Of a stretch of 64,000 nucleotides of DNA, positions 32,901-46,268 are shown one piece after another; position 1 is the first letter of the stretch, and each line of letters starts with the position of its first letter. Under the pieces are notes generated by a model. The model saw only the letters and a program-made list of their open reading frames with translations. It ran no database searches and had not been told where the DNA came from. Source of the stretch: Persicaria tinctoria (taxonomy: Eukaryota > Streptophyta > Magnoliopsida > Caryophyllales > Polygonaceae); the NCBI GenBank assembly GCA_037127255.1, contig JBANSL010000003.1, positions 49,942,314 to 50,006,313 of the forward strand, written 5' to 3'. Both the position numbers and the translations under genes were made by a program.

Positions 32901-35900
32901 TGGATCGTATTGGCCTGCAAATTCTATTTTTTTTGGACTTTACCACGTTATTAGATGTACCAAATCTACCCACAAAGTTTCAGCTATTTTGGAGCACTAG
33001 AGATAAAACTTCCTTCATTAACCCCAAATCGCCCAAAATACAAGTCGGGGACAAATGGTCAAAAAATAAAATGTTTTGAAATTTCCATTTTTTAAGCCAC
33101 GTCAACCTCACAGTCGGGTTTCAGGGGTCCGCCACCTTAGGACGTGTTGCAAATCTCACGCGGTAAGTTGATCGTATTGGCATACAAATTCTAGTTTTTT
33201 TTTGGAATTTCCCACGTTATTAGATGTATCAAAGCTACCCACAAAGTTTCAGCCCTTTTGGAGCACTAGAGAAGACATTTACTTCATTATGCCCAAATCG
33301 CCAAAAATACAAGCCGGGGCCAAGTGGTCAAAAAATCAAATGTTTCGAAACCTTGATTTTTTTAGTTGCATCGACCTCAAACACCATATAAACCCTGCAC
33401 GACAAATACTAGACCGTTTGGGGCCCTCGGAGTCGGGTTTCCAGGGTCCGCCACCTTAGGACGTGATGTAAATCTCACGCGGTAAGTGGATCGTATTTGC
33501 CTCCAAATTCTAGTTTTTTTATTTATTTTGCACTTTCTCACGTTATTAGATGTACCAAAGCTACCCACAAAGTTTCAGCCCTTTTGGAGAAGTAGAGACG
33601 ACACTTCCTTCATTAACCCGAAATCGCCCAAAATAAACTAGGCCGGGTTGCAAATCTCTCGCGGTAAGTGGATTGTATTGGCTTCCAAATTCTAATTTTT
33701 TCTAACTTTCCCACAATATTTGATGTAACAAATCTACCCACAAAGTTTCAGCCAATTTGGAGAACTAGAGACGATATTTCCTTCATTAACCCGAAATCGC
33801 CCAAAATAAACTATGCCGGGATGCAAATCTCACGCGGTAAGTGGATCATATTGGCTTGAAAATTCTAGTTTTCGTGGACTTTACCACGTTATTAGATGTA
33901 CCAAATCTACCCACAAAGTTTCATCTCTTTTGAAGCATTAGAGATAACACTACCTTCATTATGCCCAAATCGCCAAAAATACAAGTCGAGGCCAAATGGT
34001 CAAAAAATCAAATGTTTCGAAATCTTGATTTTTTTATTTACATCGACCTCAAACACCATATGAAACCTGCACGACGAATACTAGACCATTTTGGGCCCCC
34101 GGGGTCGGGTTTCAGGGGTCCGCCACCTTAAGACGTGATGCAAATCTCTCGCGGTAAGTGGATCGTATTTGCCTCCAAATTCTAGTTTTTTTTTGCACTT
34201 TCTCACGTTATTAGATGTACCAAAGCTACCCACAAAGTTTCTGCCTTTTTGGAGAGGTAGAGACGACACTTCCTTCATTAACCCGCAATCGCCCAAAATA
34301 AACTAGGCCGGGTTTCAAATCTCTCACGGTAAGTGAATCGTATTGGCCTCCAGATTCTAGTTTTTTTGCACATTCCCACGATATTTTATGTAACAAAGCT
34401 ACCCACAATGTTTCAGCCCTTTTGGAGAACTAGATACGATACTTCCTTCATTAACCCGAAATCGCCCAAAATAAACTATGCCTAGTTGCAAATCTCACGC
34501 GGTAACTGGATCGTATTGGCCTACAAATTCTAGTTTTTTTGGACTTTACCACGTTATTAGATGTACCAAATCTACCCACAAAGTTTCAGCTCTTTTGGAG
34601 TACTAGAAATAACAGTTACTTCATTATGCCCAAATCGGCAAAAATACAAGTCGGGCCCAAATGGAAAAAAAATCAAATGTTTCGAAATCTGGATTTTTTT
34701 AGTCACTTCGACCTCAAACACCATATGAAACCTGCACGACGAATACTAGAACGTTTGGGGCCCCCGGAGTCGGGTTTCTGGGGTCCGCCATCTTAGGACG
34801 TGATGCAAATCTCCCATGGTAAGTGGATCGTATTTGCCTCCAAATTCTAGTTTTTTATTGCACTTTGTCACGTTATTAGATGTATTTGCCCTTTTTGAGA
34901 AATAGAGACGACACCTCCTTCATTAACCCGAAATCGCCCAAAATAAACTATGCCGGGTTGCAAATCTCACGCGGTTAGTGGATCGTATTGGCCTACAAAT
35001 TCTAGTTTTGTTGGACTTTACATCGTTATTAGATGTACCAAATCTACCCACAAAGTTTCAGCTCTTTAAGAGCACTAGAGATAACACTTACTTCATTATG
35101 CCCAAATCACCAAAAATTCAAGTTAGAGCCAAATGGTCAAAAAATCAAATGTTTTGAAATCTGGATTTTTTTAGTCACATCGACCTCAAATACCATATGA
35201 AACCTGCACGACGAATACTAGACAGTTTGGGGCCCCCCAGAGTCGGTTTCAGGGGTCTGCCACCTTAGGACGTGATGCAAATCTCCCGCGATAAGTGGAT
35301 CGTATTTGCCTCCAAATTCTAGGTTTTTTCCACTTTCTCGCGTTATTAGATGTACCAAAGCTACCCACAAAGTTTCAGCCCTTTTGGAGAAGTAGAGACG
35401 ACACTTCCTTCATTAATCCGAAATCGCCCAAAATAAACTTGGTCGGGTTGCAAATCTCTCGCGGTAAGTGGATTGTATTGGCTTCCAAATTCTAGTTTTT
35501 TCTAACTTTCCCACAATATTTGATGTAACAAATCTACCCACAAAGTTTCAGCCCATTTGCAGAACTAGAGACGATATTTCCTTCATTAACCCGAAATCGC
35601 CCAAAATAAACTATGCCGGGATGCAAATCTCACGCGGTAAGTGGATCGTATTGGCTTGAAAATTCTAGTTTTCGTGGACTTTACCACGTTATTAGATGTA
35701 CCAAATCTACCCACAAAGTTTCAGCTCTTTTAGAGTACTAGAGATAACAGTTACTTCATTATGCCCAAATCGGCAAAAATACAAGTCGGGCCCAAATGGA
35801 AAAAAAAATCAAATGTTTCGAAATCTGGATTTTTTTAGTCACTTCGACCTCAAACACTATATGAAACCTACACGACGAATACTAGAACGTTTGGGGCCCC

Positions 35901-38900
35901 CGGAGTCGGGTTTCTTGGGTCCGCCATCTTAGGGCGTGATGCAAATCCCCCATGGTAAGTGGATCGTATTTGCCTCCAAATTCTAGTTTTTTATTGCACT
36001 TTCTCACGTTATTAGATGTACCAAATCTACACACAAAGTTTCTGCCTTTTTGGAGAAGTAGAGACGACACTTCCTTCATTAACCTGAAATCGCCCAAAAT
36101 TAACTAGGCCGGGTTGCAAATCTCTAGGGGTAAGTGGATCGTATTGGCCTCCAAATTGTTGTTTTTTTGCACTTTCCCACGATATTTGATGTAACAAAGC
36201 TACCCACAAAGTTTGAGCCCTATTGGAGAACTAGAGACGACACCTCCTTCATTAACCCGAAATTGCCCAAAATAAACTATGTCGGGTTGCTAATCTCACG
36301 CGGTAAGTGGATCGTATTGGCCTGCAAATTCTAGTTTTGTTGGACTTTACCACATTATTAGATGTACCAAATCTACCCACAAAGTTTCAGCTCTGTAAGA
36401 GCTATAGAGATAACACTTGCTTCATTATGCCCAAATCGCCAAAAATACAAGTTGGGGCCAAATGATCAAAAAATAAAATCTTTCGAAATCTGTATTTTTT
36501 TAGTCACATCGACCTCAAACACCATATGAAACCTGCACGACGAATACTAGACCGTTTGGGGCCCCCGGAGTCGGGTTTCGGGCGTCCGCAACCTTAGGAC
36601 GTGATGCAAATCTCCCGCGGTAAGTGGATCGTATTTGTCTCCAAATTCTAGTTTTTTTTTCACTTTCTCGCGCTATTAGATGTACCAAAGCTTCCCACAA
36701 AGTTTCAGCCCTTTTGGAGAAAAAGAGATGACACTTCCTTCATTAACCCGAAATCACCCAAAATAAACTAGGCCAGGTTGCAAATCTCTCGCGGTAAGTG
36801 GATCGTATTGGCTTCCAAATTCTAGTTGTTTTGCACTCTCCCACGATATTTGATGTAAAAAAGCTACCTACAAAGTTTCAACCCTTTATGTGAACTAGAG
36901 ACGACACTTCTTTCATTAACCCAAAATCGCCCAAAATAAACTATGTCGAGTTGCAAATCTCATGCGGTAAGTGGATCGTATTGGCCTGCAAATTTTAGGT
37001 TTTTTGGACTTTACCACGTTATTAGATATACCAAATCTACCCACAAAGTTTCAGCTATTTTGGAGCACTAGAGATAAAACTTCCTTCATTAACCCCAAAT
37101 CGCCCAAAATACAAGTCGGGGCCAAATGGTCAAAAAATAAAATGTTTTGAAATTCCCATTTTTTAAGCCACGTCGACCTCAAATACCATAAGAAAAGTGC
37201 AAGATGATTACTTGACCATTTGGGGCCCCCGAAGTCGGGTTTCAGGGGTCCGCCACCTTAGGACGTGTTGCAAATCTCACGCGGTAAGTTGATCGTATTG
37301 GCATGCAAATTCTATTTTTTTTTTTTTTGGAATTTCCCATGTAATTAGATGTATCAAAGCTACCCACAAAGTTTCAGCCCTTTTGGAGCACTAGCGATGA
37401 CATTTACTTCATTATGCCCAAATCGCCAAAAATACAAGTCGGGGCCAAACGGTCAAAAAATCAAATGTTTCGAAATCTAGATTTTTTTAGTCATATCGAC
37501 CTCAAACACCATATGAACCCTGCACGATAAATACTAGACCGTTTGGGGCCCTCGGAGTGGGGTTTCCCGGGTCCGCCACCTTAGGACGTGATGTAAATCT
37601 CACGCGGTAAGTGGATCGTATTTGCCTCCAAATTCTAGTTTTTTTTATTTTTCACTTTCTCACGTTATTAGATGTACCAAAGCTACCCACAAAGTTTCTG
37701 CCTTTTTGGAAAAGTAGAAACGACACTTCCTTCATTAACCTGAAATCGCCCAAAATAAACTAGGCCGGGTTGCAAATCTATCGTGGTAAGTGGATTGTAT
37801 TGGCCTCCAAATTCTAGTTTGTTTTCACTTTCCCACGATATTTGATGTAATAAATCTACCCACAAAGTTTGAGCCCTTTTTGAGATCTAGAGACGACACC
37901 TCCTTCATTAACCCGAAATCGCCCAAAATAAACTATGCCGGGTTGCAAATCTCAAGCGGTATGTGGATCGTATTGGCCTAAAAATACTAGTTTTGTTGGA
38001 CTTTACATCGTTATTAGATCTACCAAATCTACCCACAAAGTTTCAGCTCTTTAAGAACACTAGAGATAACACTTACTTCATTATGCCCAAATCACAAAAA
38101 ATTCAAGTTAGAGCCAAATGGTCAAAAAATCAAATGGATCGTATTGACTTCCAAATTCTAGTTTTTTCTAACTTTCCCACAATATTTGATGTAACAAAGC
38201 TACCCACAAAGGTTCAGCCCATTTGGAGAACTACAAACGACACTTCCTTCATTAACCCGAAATCGTCCAAAATAAACTATGCCGGGATGCAAATCTCACG
38301 CGGTAAGTGAATCGCATTGGCTTGAAAATTCTAGTTTTCGTGGACTTTACTACGTTATTAGATGTACCAAATCTACCCACAAAGTTTCGGCTCTTTTGGA
38401 GCACTAGAGATAACACTACCTTCATTATGCCCAAATCGCCAAAAATACAAGTCGGGGCCAAATGGTCAAAAAATCAAATGTTTCGAAATCTTGATTTTTT
38501 TAGTCACATCGACCTCAAACACCATATGAAACCTGCACGATGAATACTAGATTTTTTGGGCCCCCCGGAGTCAGGTTTCAGGGGTCCGCCACCTTAGGAC
38601 GTGATGCAAATCTCCCGCGGTAAGTGGATCGTATTTGCCTCCAAATTCTAGTTTTTTTTTTCACTTTATCGCGTTATTAGATGTACCAAAGCTACCCACA
38701 AAGTTTCAGCTCTGTAAGAGCACTAGAGATAACACTTACTTCATTATGCCCAAATCGCCAAAAATACAAGTTGGGTCCAAATGGTCAAAAAATCAAATGT
38801 TTCGAAATCTGTATTTATTTAGTCACATTGACCTCAAACACCATATGAAACCTGCAAGACGAATACTAGACCGTTTGGGGCCTCCGGAGTCGGGTTTCAG

Positions 38901-41900
38901 GGGTCCGCCACCTTAGGACGTGATGCAAATCTCCCATGGTAAATGGATCGTATTTGCCTCCAAATTCTAGTTTTTTATTGCACTTTCTCACGTTATTAGA
39001 TGTACCAAATCTACACACAAAGTTTCTGCCTTTTTGGAGAAGTAGAGACGACACTTCCTTCATTAACCTGAAATCGCCCAAAATAAACTAGGCCGGGTTG
39101 CAAATCTATAGCGGTAAGTGGATCGTATTGGCCTCCAAATTGTTGTTTTTTTGCACTTTCCCACGACATTTGATGTAACAAAGCTACCCACAAAGTTTGA
39201 GCCCTATTGGAGAACTAGAGACGACACATCCTTCATTAACCCGAAATTGCCCAAAATAAACTATGCCGGGTTGCTAATCTCACGCGGTAAGTGGATCGTA
39301 TTGGCCTGCAAATTCTACTTTTGTTGGACTTTACCACATTATTAGATGTACCAAATCTACCCACAAAGTTTCAGCTCTGTAAGAGCACTAAAGATAAGTT
39401 GGGGCCAAATGGTCAAAAAATTAAATGTTTTGAAAGCTGTATTTTTTTAGTCACATCGACCTCAAACACTATATGAAACTTGCACGATGAATACTAAACC
39501 GTTTGGGTCCCCCAGAGTCGGGTTTCAGGGGTCCGCCACCTTAGGATGTGATGCAAATCTCCCGTGGTAAGTGGATCGTATTTGCCTCTAAATTCTAGTT
39601 TTTTTTCACTTTCTCGCGTTATTAGATGTACCAAATCTACCCACAAAGTTTCAGCCCTTTTGGAGAAAAAGAGATGACACTTCCTTCATTAACCCGAAAT
39701 CAACCAAAATAAACTAGGCCAGGTTGCAAATCTCTCGCCGTAAGTGGATCGTATTGGCTTCCAAATTCTAGTTGTTTTGCACTCTCCCACGATATTTGAT
39801 ATAAAAAAGCTACCTACAAAGTTTAAGCCCTTTATGTGAACTAGAGACGACACTTCTTTCATTAACCCAAAATCGCCCAAAATAAACTATGTCGAGTTGC
39901 AAATCTCATGCGGTAAGTGGATCGTATTGGCCTGCAAATTCTAGGTTTTTTGGACTTTACCACGTTATTAGATATACCAAATCTACCCACAAAGTTTCAG
40001 CTATTTTGGAGCACTAGAGATAAAACTTCCTTCATTAACCCCAAATCGCCCAAAATACAAGTCGGGGCCAAATGGTCAAAAAATAAAATGTTTTGAAATT
40101 CCCATTTTTAAGCCACGTCAACCTCAAATACCATAATAAAAGTGCAAGATGATTACTTGACCATTTGGGGGCCCCGAAGTCGGGTTTCAGGGGTCCGCCA
40201 CCTTAGGACGTGTTGCAAATCTCACGCGGTAAGTTGATCGTATAGGCATGCAAATTCTAGTTTTTTTTTTTTGGAATTTCCCATGTTATTAGATGTATCA
40301 AAGCTACCCACAAAGTTTCAGCCCTTTTGGAGCACTAGCGATGACATTTACTTCATTATGCCCAAATCGCCAAAAATACAAGTCGGGGCTAAACGGTCAA
40401 AAAATCAAATGTTTCGAAATCTAGATTTTTTTAGTCATATCGACCTCAAACACCATATGAACCCTGCACGACAAATACTAGACCGTTTGGGGCCCTCGGA
40501 GTGGGGTTTCCCGGGTCCGCCACCTTAGGACGTGATGTAAATCTCACGCGGTAAGTGGATCGTATTTGCCTCCAAATTCTAGTTTTTTTTTTTTCACTTT
40601 CACACGTTATTAGATGTACCAAAGCTACCCACAAAGTTTCTGCCTTTTTGGAAAAGTAGAAACGACACTTCCTTCATTAACCTGAAATCGCCCAAAATAA
40701 ACTAGGCCGGGTTGCAAATCTATCGTGGTTAGTGGATTGTATTGGCCTCCAAATTCTAGTTTGTTTTCACTTTCCCACGATATTTGATGTAATAAAGCTA
40801 CCCACAAAGTTTGAGCCCTTTTTGAGATCTAGAGACGACACCTCCTTCATTAACCCGAAATCGCCCAAAATAAACTATGCCGGGTTGCAAATCTCACGCG
40901 GTATGTGGATCGTATTGGCCTACAAATTCTAGTTTTGTTGGACTTTACATCGTTATTAGATCTACCAAATCTACCCACAAAGTTTCAGCTCTTTAAGAAC
41001 ACTAGAGATAACACTTACTTCATTATGCCCAAATCACAAAAAATTCAAGTTAGAGCCAAAAGGTAAAAAAATCAAATGGATCGTATTGACTTCCAAATTC
41101 TAGTTTTTTCTAACTTTCCCACAATATTTGATGTAACAAAGATACCCACAAAGGTTCAGCCCATTTGGAGAACTACAAACGACACTTCCTTCATTAACCC
41201 GAAATCGTCCAAAATAAACTATGCCGGGATGCAAATCTCACGCGGTAAGTGAATCGTATTGGCTTGAAAATTCTAGTTTTCGTGGACTTTACTACGTTAT
41301 TAGATGTACCAAATCTACCCACAAAGTTTCGGCTCTTTTGGAGCACTAGAGATAACACTACCTTCATTATGCCCAAATCGCCAAAAATACAAGTCGTGGC
41401 CAAATTGTCAAAAAATCAAATGTTTCGAAATCTTGATTTTTTTAGTCACATCGACCTCAAACACCATATGAAACCTGCACGATGAATACTAGATTTTTTG
41501 GGCCCCCCGGAGTCAGGTTTCAGGGGTCCGCCACCTTAGGACGTGATGCAAATCTCCCGCGGTAAGTGGATCGTATTTGCCTCCAAATTCTAGTTTTTTT
41601 TTTCACTTTATCGCGTTATTAGATGTACCAAAGCTACCCACAAAGTTTCAGCTCTGTAAGAGCACTAGAGATAACACTTACTTCATTATGCCCAAATCGC
41701 CAAAAATACAAGTTGGGTCCAAATGGTCAAAAAATCAAATGTTTCGAAATCTGTATTTATTTAGTCACATTGACCTCAAACACCATATGAAACCTGCACG
41801 ACGAATACTAGACCGTTTGGGGCCTCCGGAGTCGGGTTTCAGGGGTCCGCCACCTTAGGACGTGATGCAAATCTCCCATGGTAAATGGATCGTATTTGCC

Positions 41901-44900
41901 TCCAAATTCTAGTTTTTTATTGCACTTTCTCACGTTATTAGATGTACCAAATCTACACACAAAGTTTCTGCCTTTTTGGAGAAGTAGAGACGACACTTCC
42001 TTCATTAACCTGAAATCGCCCAAAATAAACTAGGCCGGGTTGCAAATCTCTAGCGGTAAGTGGATCGTATTGGCCTCCAAATTGTTGTTTTTTTGCACTT
42101 TCCCACGATATTTGATGTAACAAAGCTACCCACAAAGTTTGAGCCCTATTGGAGAACTAGAGACGACACATCCTTCATTAACCCGAAATTGCCCAAAATA
42201 AACTATGCCGGGTTGCTAATCTCACGCGGTAAGTGGATCGTATTGGCCTGCAAATTCTACTTTTGTTGGACTTTACCACATTATTAGATGTACCAAATCT
42301 ACCCACAAAGTTTCAGCTCTGTAAGAGCACTAAAGATAAGTTGGGGCCAAATGGTCAAAAAATTAAATGTTTTGAAAGCTGTATTTTTTTAGTCACATCG
42401 ACCTCAAACACTATATGAAACTTGCACGACGAATACTAAACCGTTTGGGTCCCCCAGAGTCGGGTTTCAGGGGTCCGCCACCTTAGGATGTGATGCAAAT
42501 CTCCCGTGGTAAGTGGATCGTATTTGCCTCTAAATTCTAGTTTTTTTTCACTTTCTCGCGTTATTAGATGTACCAAATCTACCCACAAAGTTTCAGCCCT
42601 TTTGGAGAAAAAGAGATGACACTTCCTTCATTAACCCGAAATCAACCAAAATAAACTAGGCCAGGTTACAAATCTCTCGCGGTAAGTGGATCGTATTGGC
42701 TTCCAAATTCTAGTTGTTTTGCACTTTCCCACGATATTTGATATAAAAAAGCTACCTACAAAGTTTCAGCCCTTTATGTGAACTAGAGACGACACTTCTT
42801 TCATTAACCCAAAATCGCCCAAAATAAACTATGTCGAGTTGCAAATCTCATGCGGTAAGTGGATCGTATTGGCCTGCAAATTCTAGGTTTTTTGGACTTT
42901 ACCACGTTATTAGATATACCAAATCTACCCACAAAGTTTCAGCTATTTTGGAGCACTAGAGATAAAACTTCATTCATTAACCCCAAATCGCCCAAAATAC
43001 AAGTCGGGGCCAAATGGTCAAAAAATAAAATGTTTTGAAATTCCCATTTTTAAGCCACGTCAACCTCAAATACCATAATAAAAGTGCAAGATGATTACTT
43101 GACCATTTGGGGCCCCCGAAGTCGGGTTTCAGGGGTCCGCCACCTTAGGACGTGTTGCAAATCTCACGCGGTAAGTTGATCGTATAGGCATGCAAATTCT
43201 AGTGTTTTTTTTTTGGAATTTCCCATGTTATTAGATGTATCAAAGCTACCCACAAAGTTTCAGCCCTTTTGGAGCACTAGCGATGACATTTACTTCATTA
43301 TGCCCAAATCGCCAAAAATACAAGTCGGGGCTAAACGGTCAAAAAATCAAATGTTTCGAAATCTAGATTTTTTTAGTCATATCGACCTCAAACACCATAT
43401 GAACCCTGCACGACAAATACTAGACCGTTTGGGGCCCTCGGAGTGGGGTTTCCCGGGTCCGCCACCTTAGGACGTGATGTAAATCTCACGCGGTAAGTGG
43501 ATCGTATTTGCCTCCAAATTCTAGTTTTTTTTTCACTTTCACACGTTATTAGATGTACCAAAGCTACCCACAAAGTTTCTGCCTTTTTGGAAAAGTAGAA
43601 ACGACACTTCCTTCATTAACCTGAAATCGCCCAAAATAAACTAGGCCGGGTTGCAAATCTATCGTGGTTAGTGGATTGTATTGGCCTCCAAATTCTAGTT
43701 TGTTTTCACTTTCCCACGATATTTGATGTAATAAAGCTACCCACAAAGTTTGAGCCCTTTTTGAGATCTAGAGACGACACCTCCTTCATTAACCCGAAAT
43801 CGCCCAAAATAAACTATGCCGGGTTGCAAATCTCACGCGGTATGTGGATCGTATTGGCCTACAAATTCTAGTTTTGTTGGACTTTACATCGTTATTAGAT
43901 CTACCAAATCTACCCACAAAGTTTCAGCTCTTTAAGAACACTAGAGATAACACTTACTTCATTATGCCCAAATCACAAAAAATTCAAGTTAGAGCCAAAA
44001 GGTAAAAAAATCAAATGGATCGTATTGACTTCCAAATTCTAGTTTTTTCTAAGTTTCCCACAATATTTGATGTAACAAAGATACCTACAAAGGTTCAGCC
44101 CATTTGGAGAACTACAAACGACACTTCCTTCATTAACCCGAAATCGTCCAAAATAAACTATGCCGGGATGCAAATCTCACGCGGTAAGTGGATCGTATTG
44201 GCTTGAAAATTCTAGTTTTCGTGGGCTTTACCACGTTATTAGATGTACCAAATCTACCCACAAAGTTTCAGCTCTTTTGGAGCACTAGAGATAACACTAC
44301 CTTCATTATGCCCAAATCGCCAAAAATACAAGTCGGGGCCAAATGGTCAAAAAATCAAATGTTTCGAAATCTTGATTTTTTAGTCACATCGACCTCAAAC
44401 ACCATATGAAACCTGCACGATGAATACTAGTTTTTTTGGGGCCCCCGGAGTCGGGTTTCAGGGGTCCGCTACCTTAGGACGTGATGCAAATCTCCCGCGG
44501 TAAGTGGATCGTATTTGCCTCCAAATTCTAGTTTTTTTTTTCACTTTATCGCGTTATTAGATGTACCAAAGCTACCCACAAAGATTCAGCTCTGTAAGAG
44601 CACTAGAGATAACACTTACTTCATTATGCCCAAATCGCCAAAAATACAAGTTGGGTCCAAATGGTCAAAAAATCAAATGTTTCGAAATCTGTATTTATTT
44701 AGTCACATTGACCTCAAACACCATATGAAACCTGCACGACGAATACTAGACCGTTTGGGGCCTCCGGAGTCGGGTTTCCGGGGTCCGCCACATTAGGACG
44801 TGATGCAAATCTCCCATGGTAAGTGGATCGTATTTGCCTCCAAATTCTAGTTTTTTGCACTTTATCGCGTTATTAGATGTACCAAAGCTACCCACAAAGT

Positions 44901-45805
44901 TTCATCCCTTTTGGAGAAGTAGAGACGACACTTCCTTCATTAACCCGAAATCACCCAAAATGAACTAGGCCGGGTTGCAAATCTCTCGCGGTAAGTGGAT
45001 CGTATTGGCTTCCAAATTCTAGTTTTTTTGCACTTTCCCATGATATTTGATGTAACAAAACTACCCACAAAGTTGTAGCCCTTTATGTGAACTAGAGACG
45101 ACACTTCTTTCATTAACCCAAAATCGCCCAAAATGAACAATTTCGAGTTGCAAATCTCATGCGGTAAGTGGATCGTATTGGCCTGCAAATTCTAGTTTTT
45201 TTGGACTTTACCACGTTATTAGATGTACCAAATCTACCCACAAAGTTTCAGCTCTTTTGGAGCACTAGAGATAACACTTCCTTCATTAACCCCAAATCGC
45301 CCAAAATACAAGTCGGGGCCAAATGGTCAAAAAATAAAATGTTTTGAAATTCGGATTTTTAAGCCACGTCGACCTCAAATACCATAAGAAAAGTGCAAGA
45401 TGAATACCTGACCGTTTGGGACCCCCGAAGTCGGGTTTCAGGGGCCCGCCACCTTAGGACGTGTTGCAAATCTCACGCGGTAAGTTGATCGTATTGGCAT
45501 GCAAATTCTAGTTTTTTTTTTTGGAATTTCCCACGTTATTAGATGTATCAAAGCTACCCACAAAGTTTCAGCTCTTTTGGAGCACTAGAGATGACATTTA
45601 CTTCATTAACCCCAAATCGCCCAAAATACAAGTTCGGGCCAAATGGTAAAAAAAATGTGATGTTTCGAAATCCGTATTTTTTCATCCACGTCGACCTCAA
45701 ACACCATATGAAACTTGCAAGACGAATATTAGACCATTTGGGGCCACCGGAGTCGAATTTCAGGGGTCCACCACCATAGGACGTCATGCAAATCTCACGC
45801 GGTAA
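26908..45805 (+). repeat. satellite-like tandem array, block 2 (main block)
   Basis: About 18.9 kb of the same A, B and C monomers as block 1, in the same orientation. By eye about 30 C units are present, marked by gacctcaaacaccatatga or its variants (for example near 27460, 28300, 28765, 29445, 30100, 30760, 31430 and 32450). From 27.2 to 32 kb the C-A-B order dominates (period about 665 bp). After about 33 kb the order becomes irregular: C units follow each other directly and hybrid or truncated units appear (truncated C at 33110). The T-tract after attctag varies from about 5 to 20 bases. It ends at about 45805 within cacgcggtaagt. Confidence 0.92.
35880..45400 (+). repeat. second-level repeat of about 2.94 kb, three copies plus part
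   Basis: Landmarks recur at fixed distance. The variant ctcccatggt occurs near 35947, 38931, 41873 and 44811 (steps 2984, 2942, 2938). A C unit fused directly to the next monomer (caaatggatcgtattgac) occurs near 38133, 41076 and 44015. Copies starting near 38866 and 41808 differ by only a few substitutions per kilobase in the parts I compared. The first copy (from 35880) keeps about 37 bases near 36415 that the later two lack. Each block contains several A, B and C monomers. Confidence 0.88.
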
Positions 45806-46268
45806 GTAGGCCCGTCCATTGGGCTGTTCAAAAAGCCCAATGGAACAGAGCACCATATTTGTGTTATACTAGTATTAGGTATATATATATATATTAATTT
45901 TTTTTAATTGTTTTAGACGTTGGCAGTGAAAAGCGGAAAAGAAATCCCTAATTAATACCCGACTCTTCTTGTTCCTCATGGAGAAATCACGTGTAGAGAT
46001 TCGAGAGTGATTAATGGAGGACGCTTCGTCTTCCCTGCATAATCCCACGCTCCACCGTCTTCAAAATCTAAGCTCTCTGCGCTCTCACTCAATATGCGTT
46101 TATTTCGCACCCGGTACCACCGGCTTACCTCACCTTTCCGCTTTTGCCGCCTTTCCGCCGTCGCCGCCTTTCTGCCTTCGTCGGTGTTGCAGAACCACAT
46201 TCGCTGGCGCCTCAGTCTCGCCTTCGTGGGATTTACAGTTCATTTTATTTGTGCAATTCAGGGCTTAC
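45806..46268. other. spacer between array and minus-strand LTR
   Basis: It begins with a strong inverted repeat (ccattgggct...agcccaatgg, about 45817-45841), then a short TA run. Positions 45990-46250 are a CT-rich, leader-like segment with the frame MEDASSSLHNPTLHRLQNLS, which I do not recognise. It may be the truncated start of another element or gene broken by the LTR insertion. Confidence 0.4.

Noticed and set aside
15244..45779. Dozens of similar 60-115-codon frames on both strands (for example MDRIGLQILVF... on plus, MWVALLHQISWES... on minus)
   Set aside because: They recur once per satellite monomer, occur on both strands in step with the repeat, start at the non-ATG or repeat-borne codon of the gcggtaagtggatcgta box, and break at the variable T-tract. 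They are shadows of the tandem repeat, not a gene family.
14841..45805. CRISPR-like or bacterial repeat array
   Set aside because: Repeat units are 175-315 bp and contiguous without unique spacers, in a plant context. This is satellite DNA.
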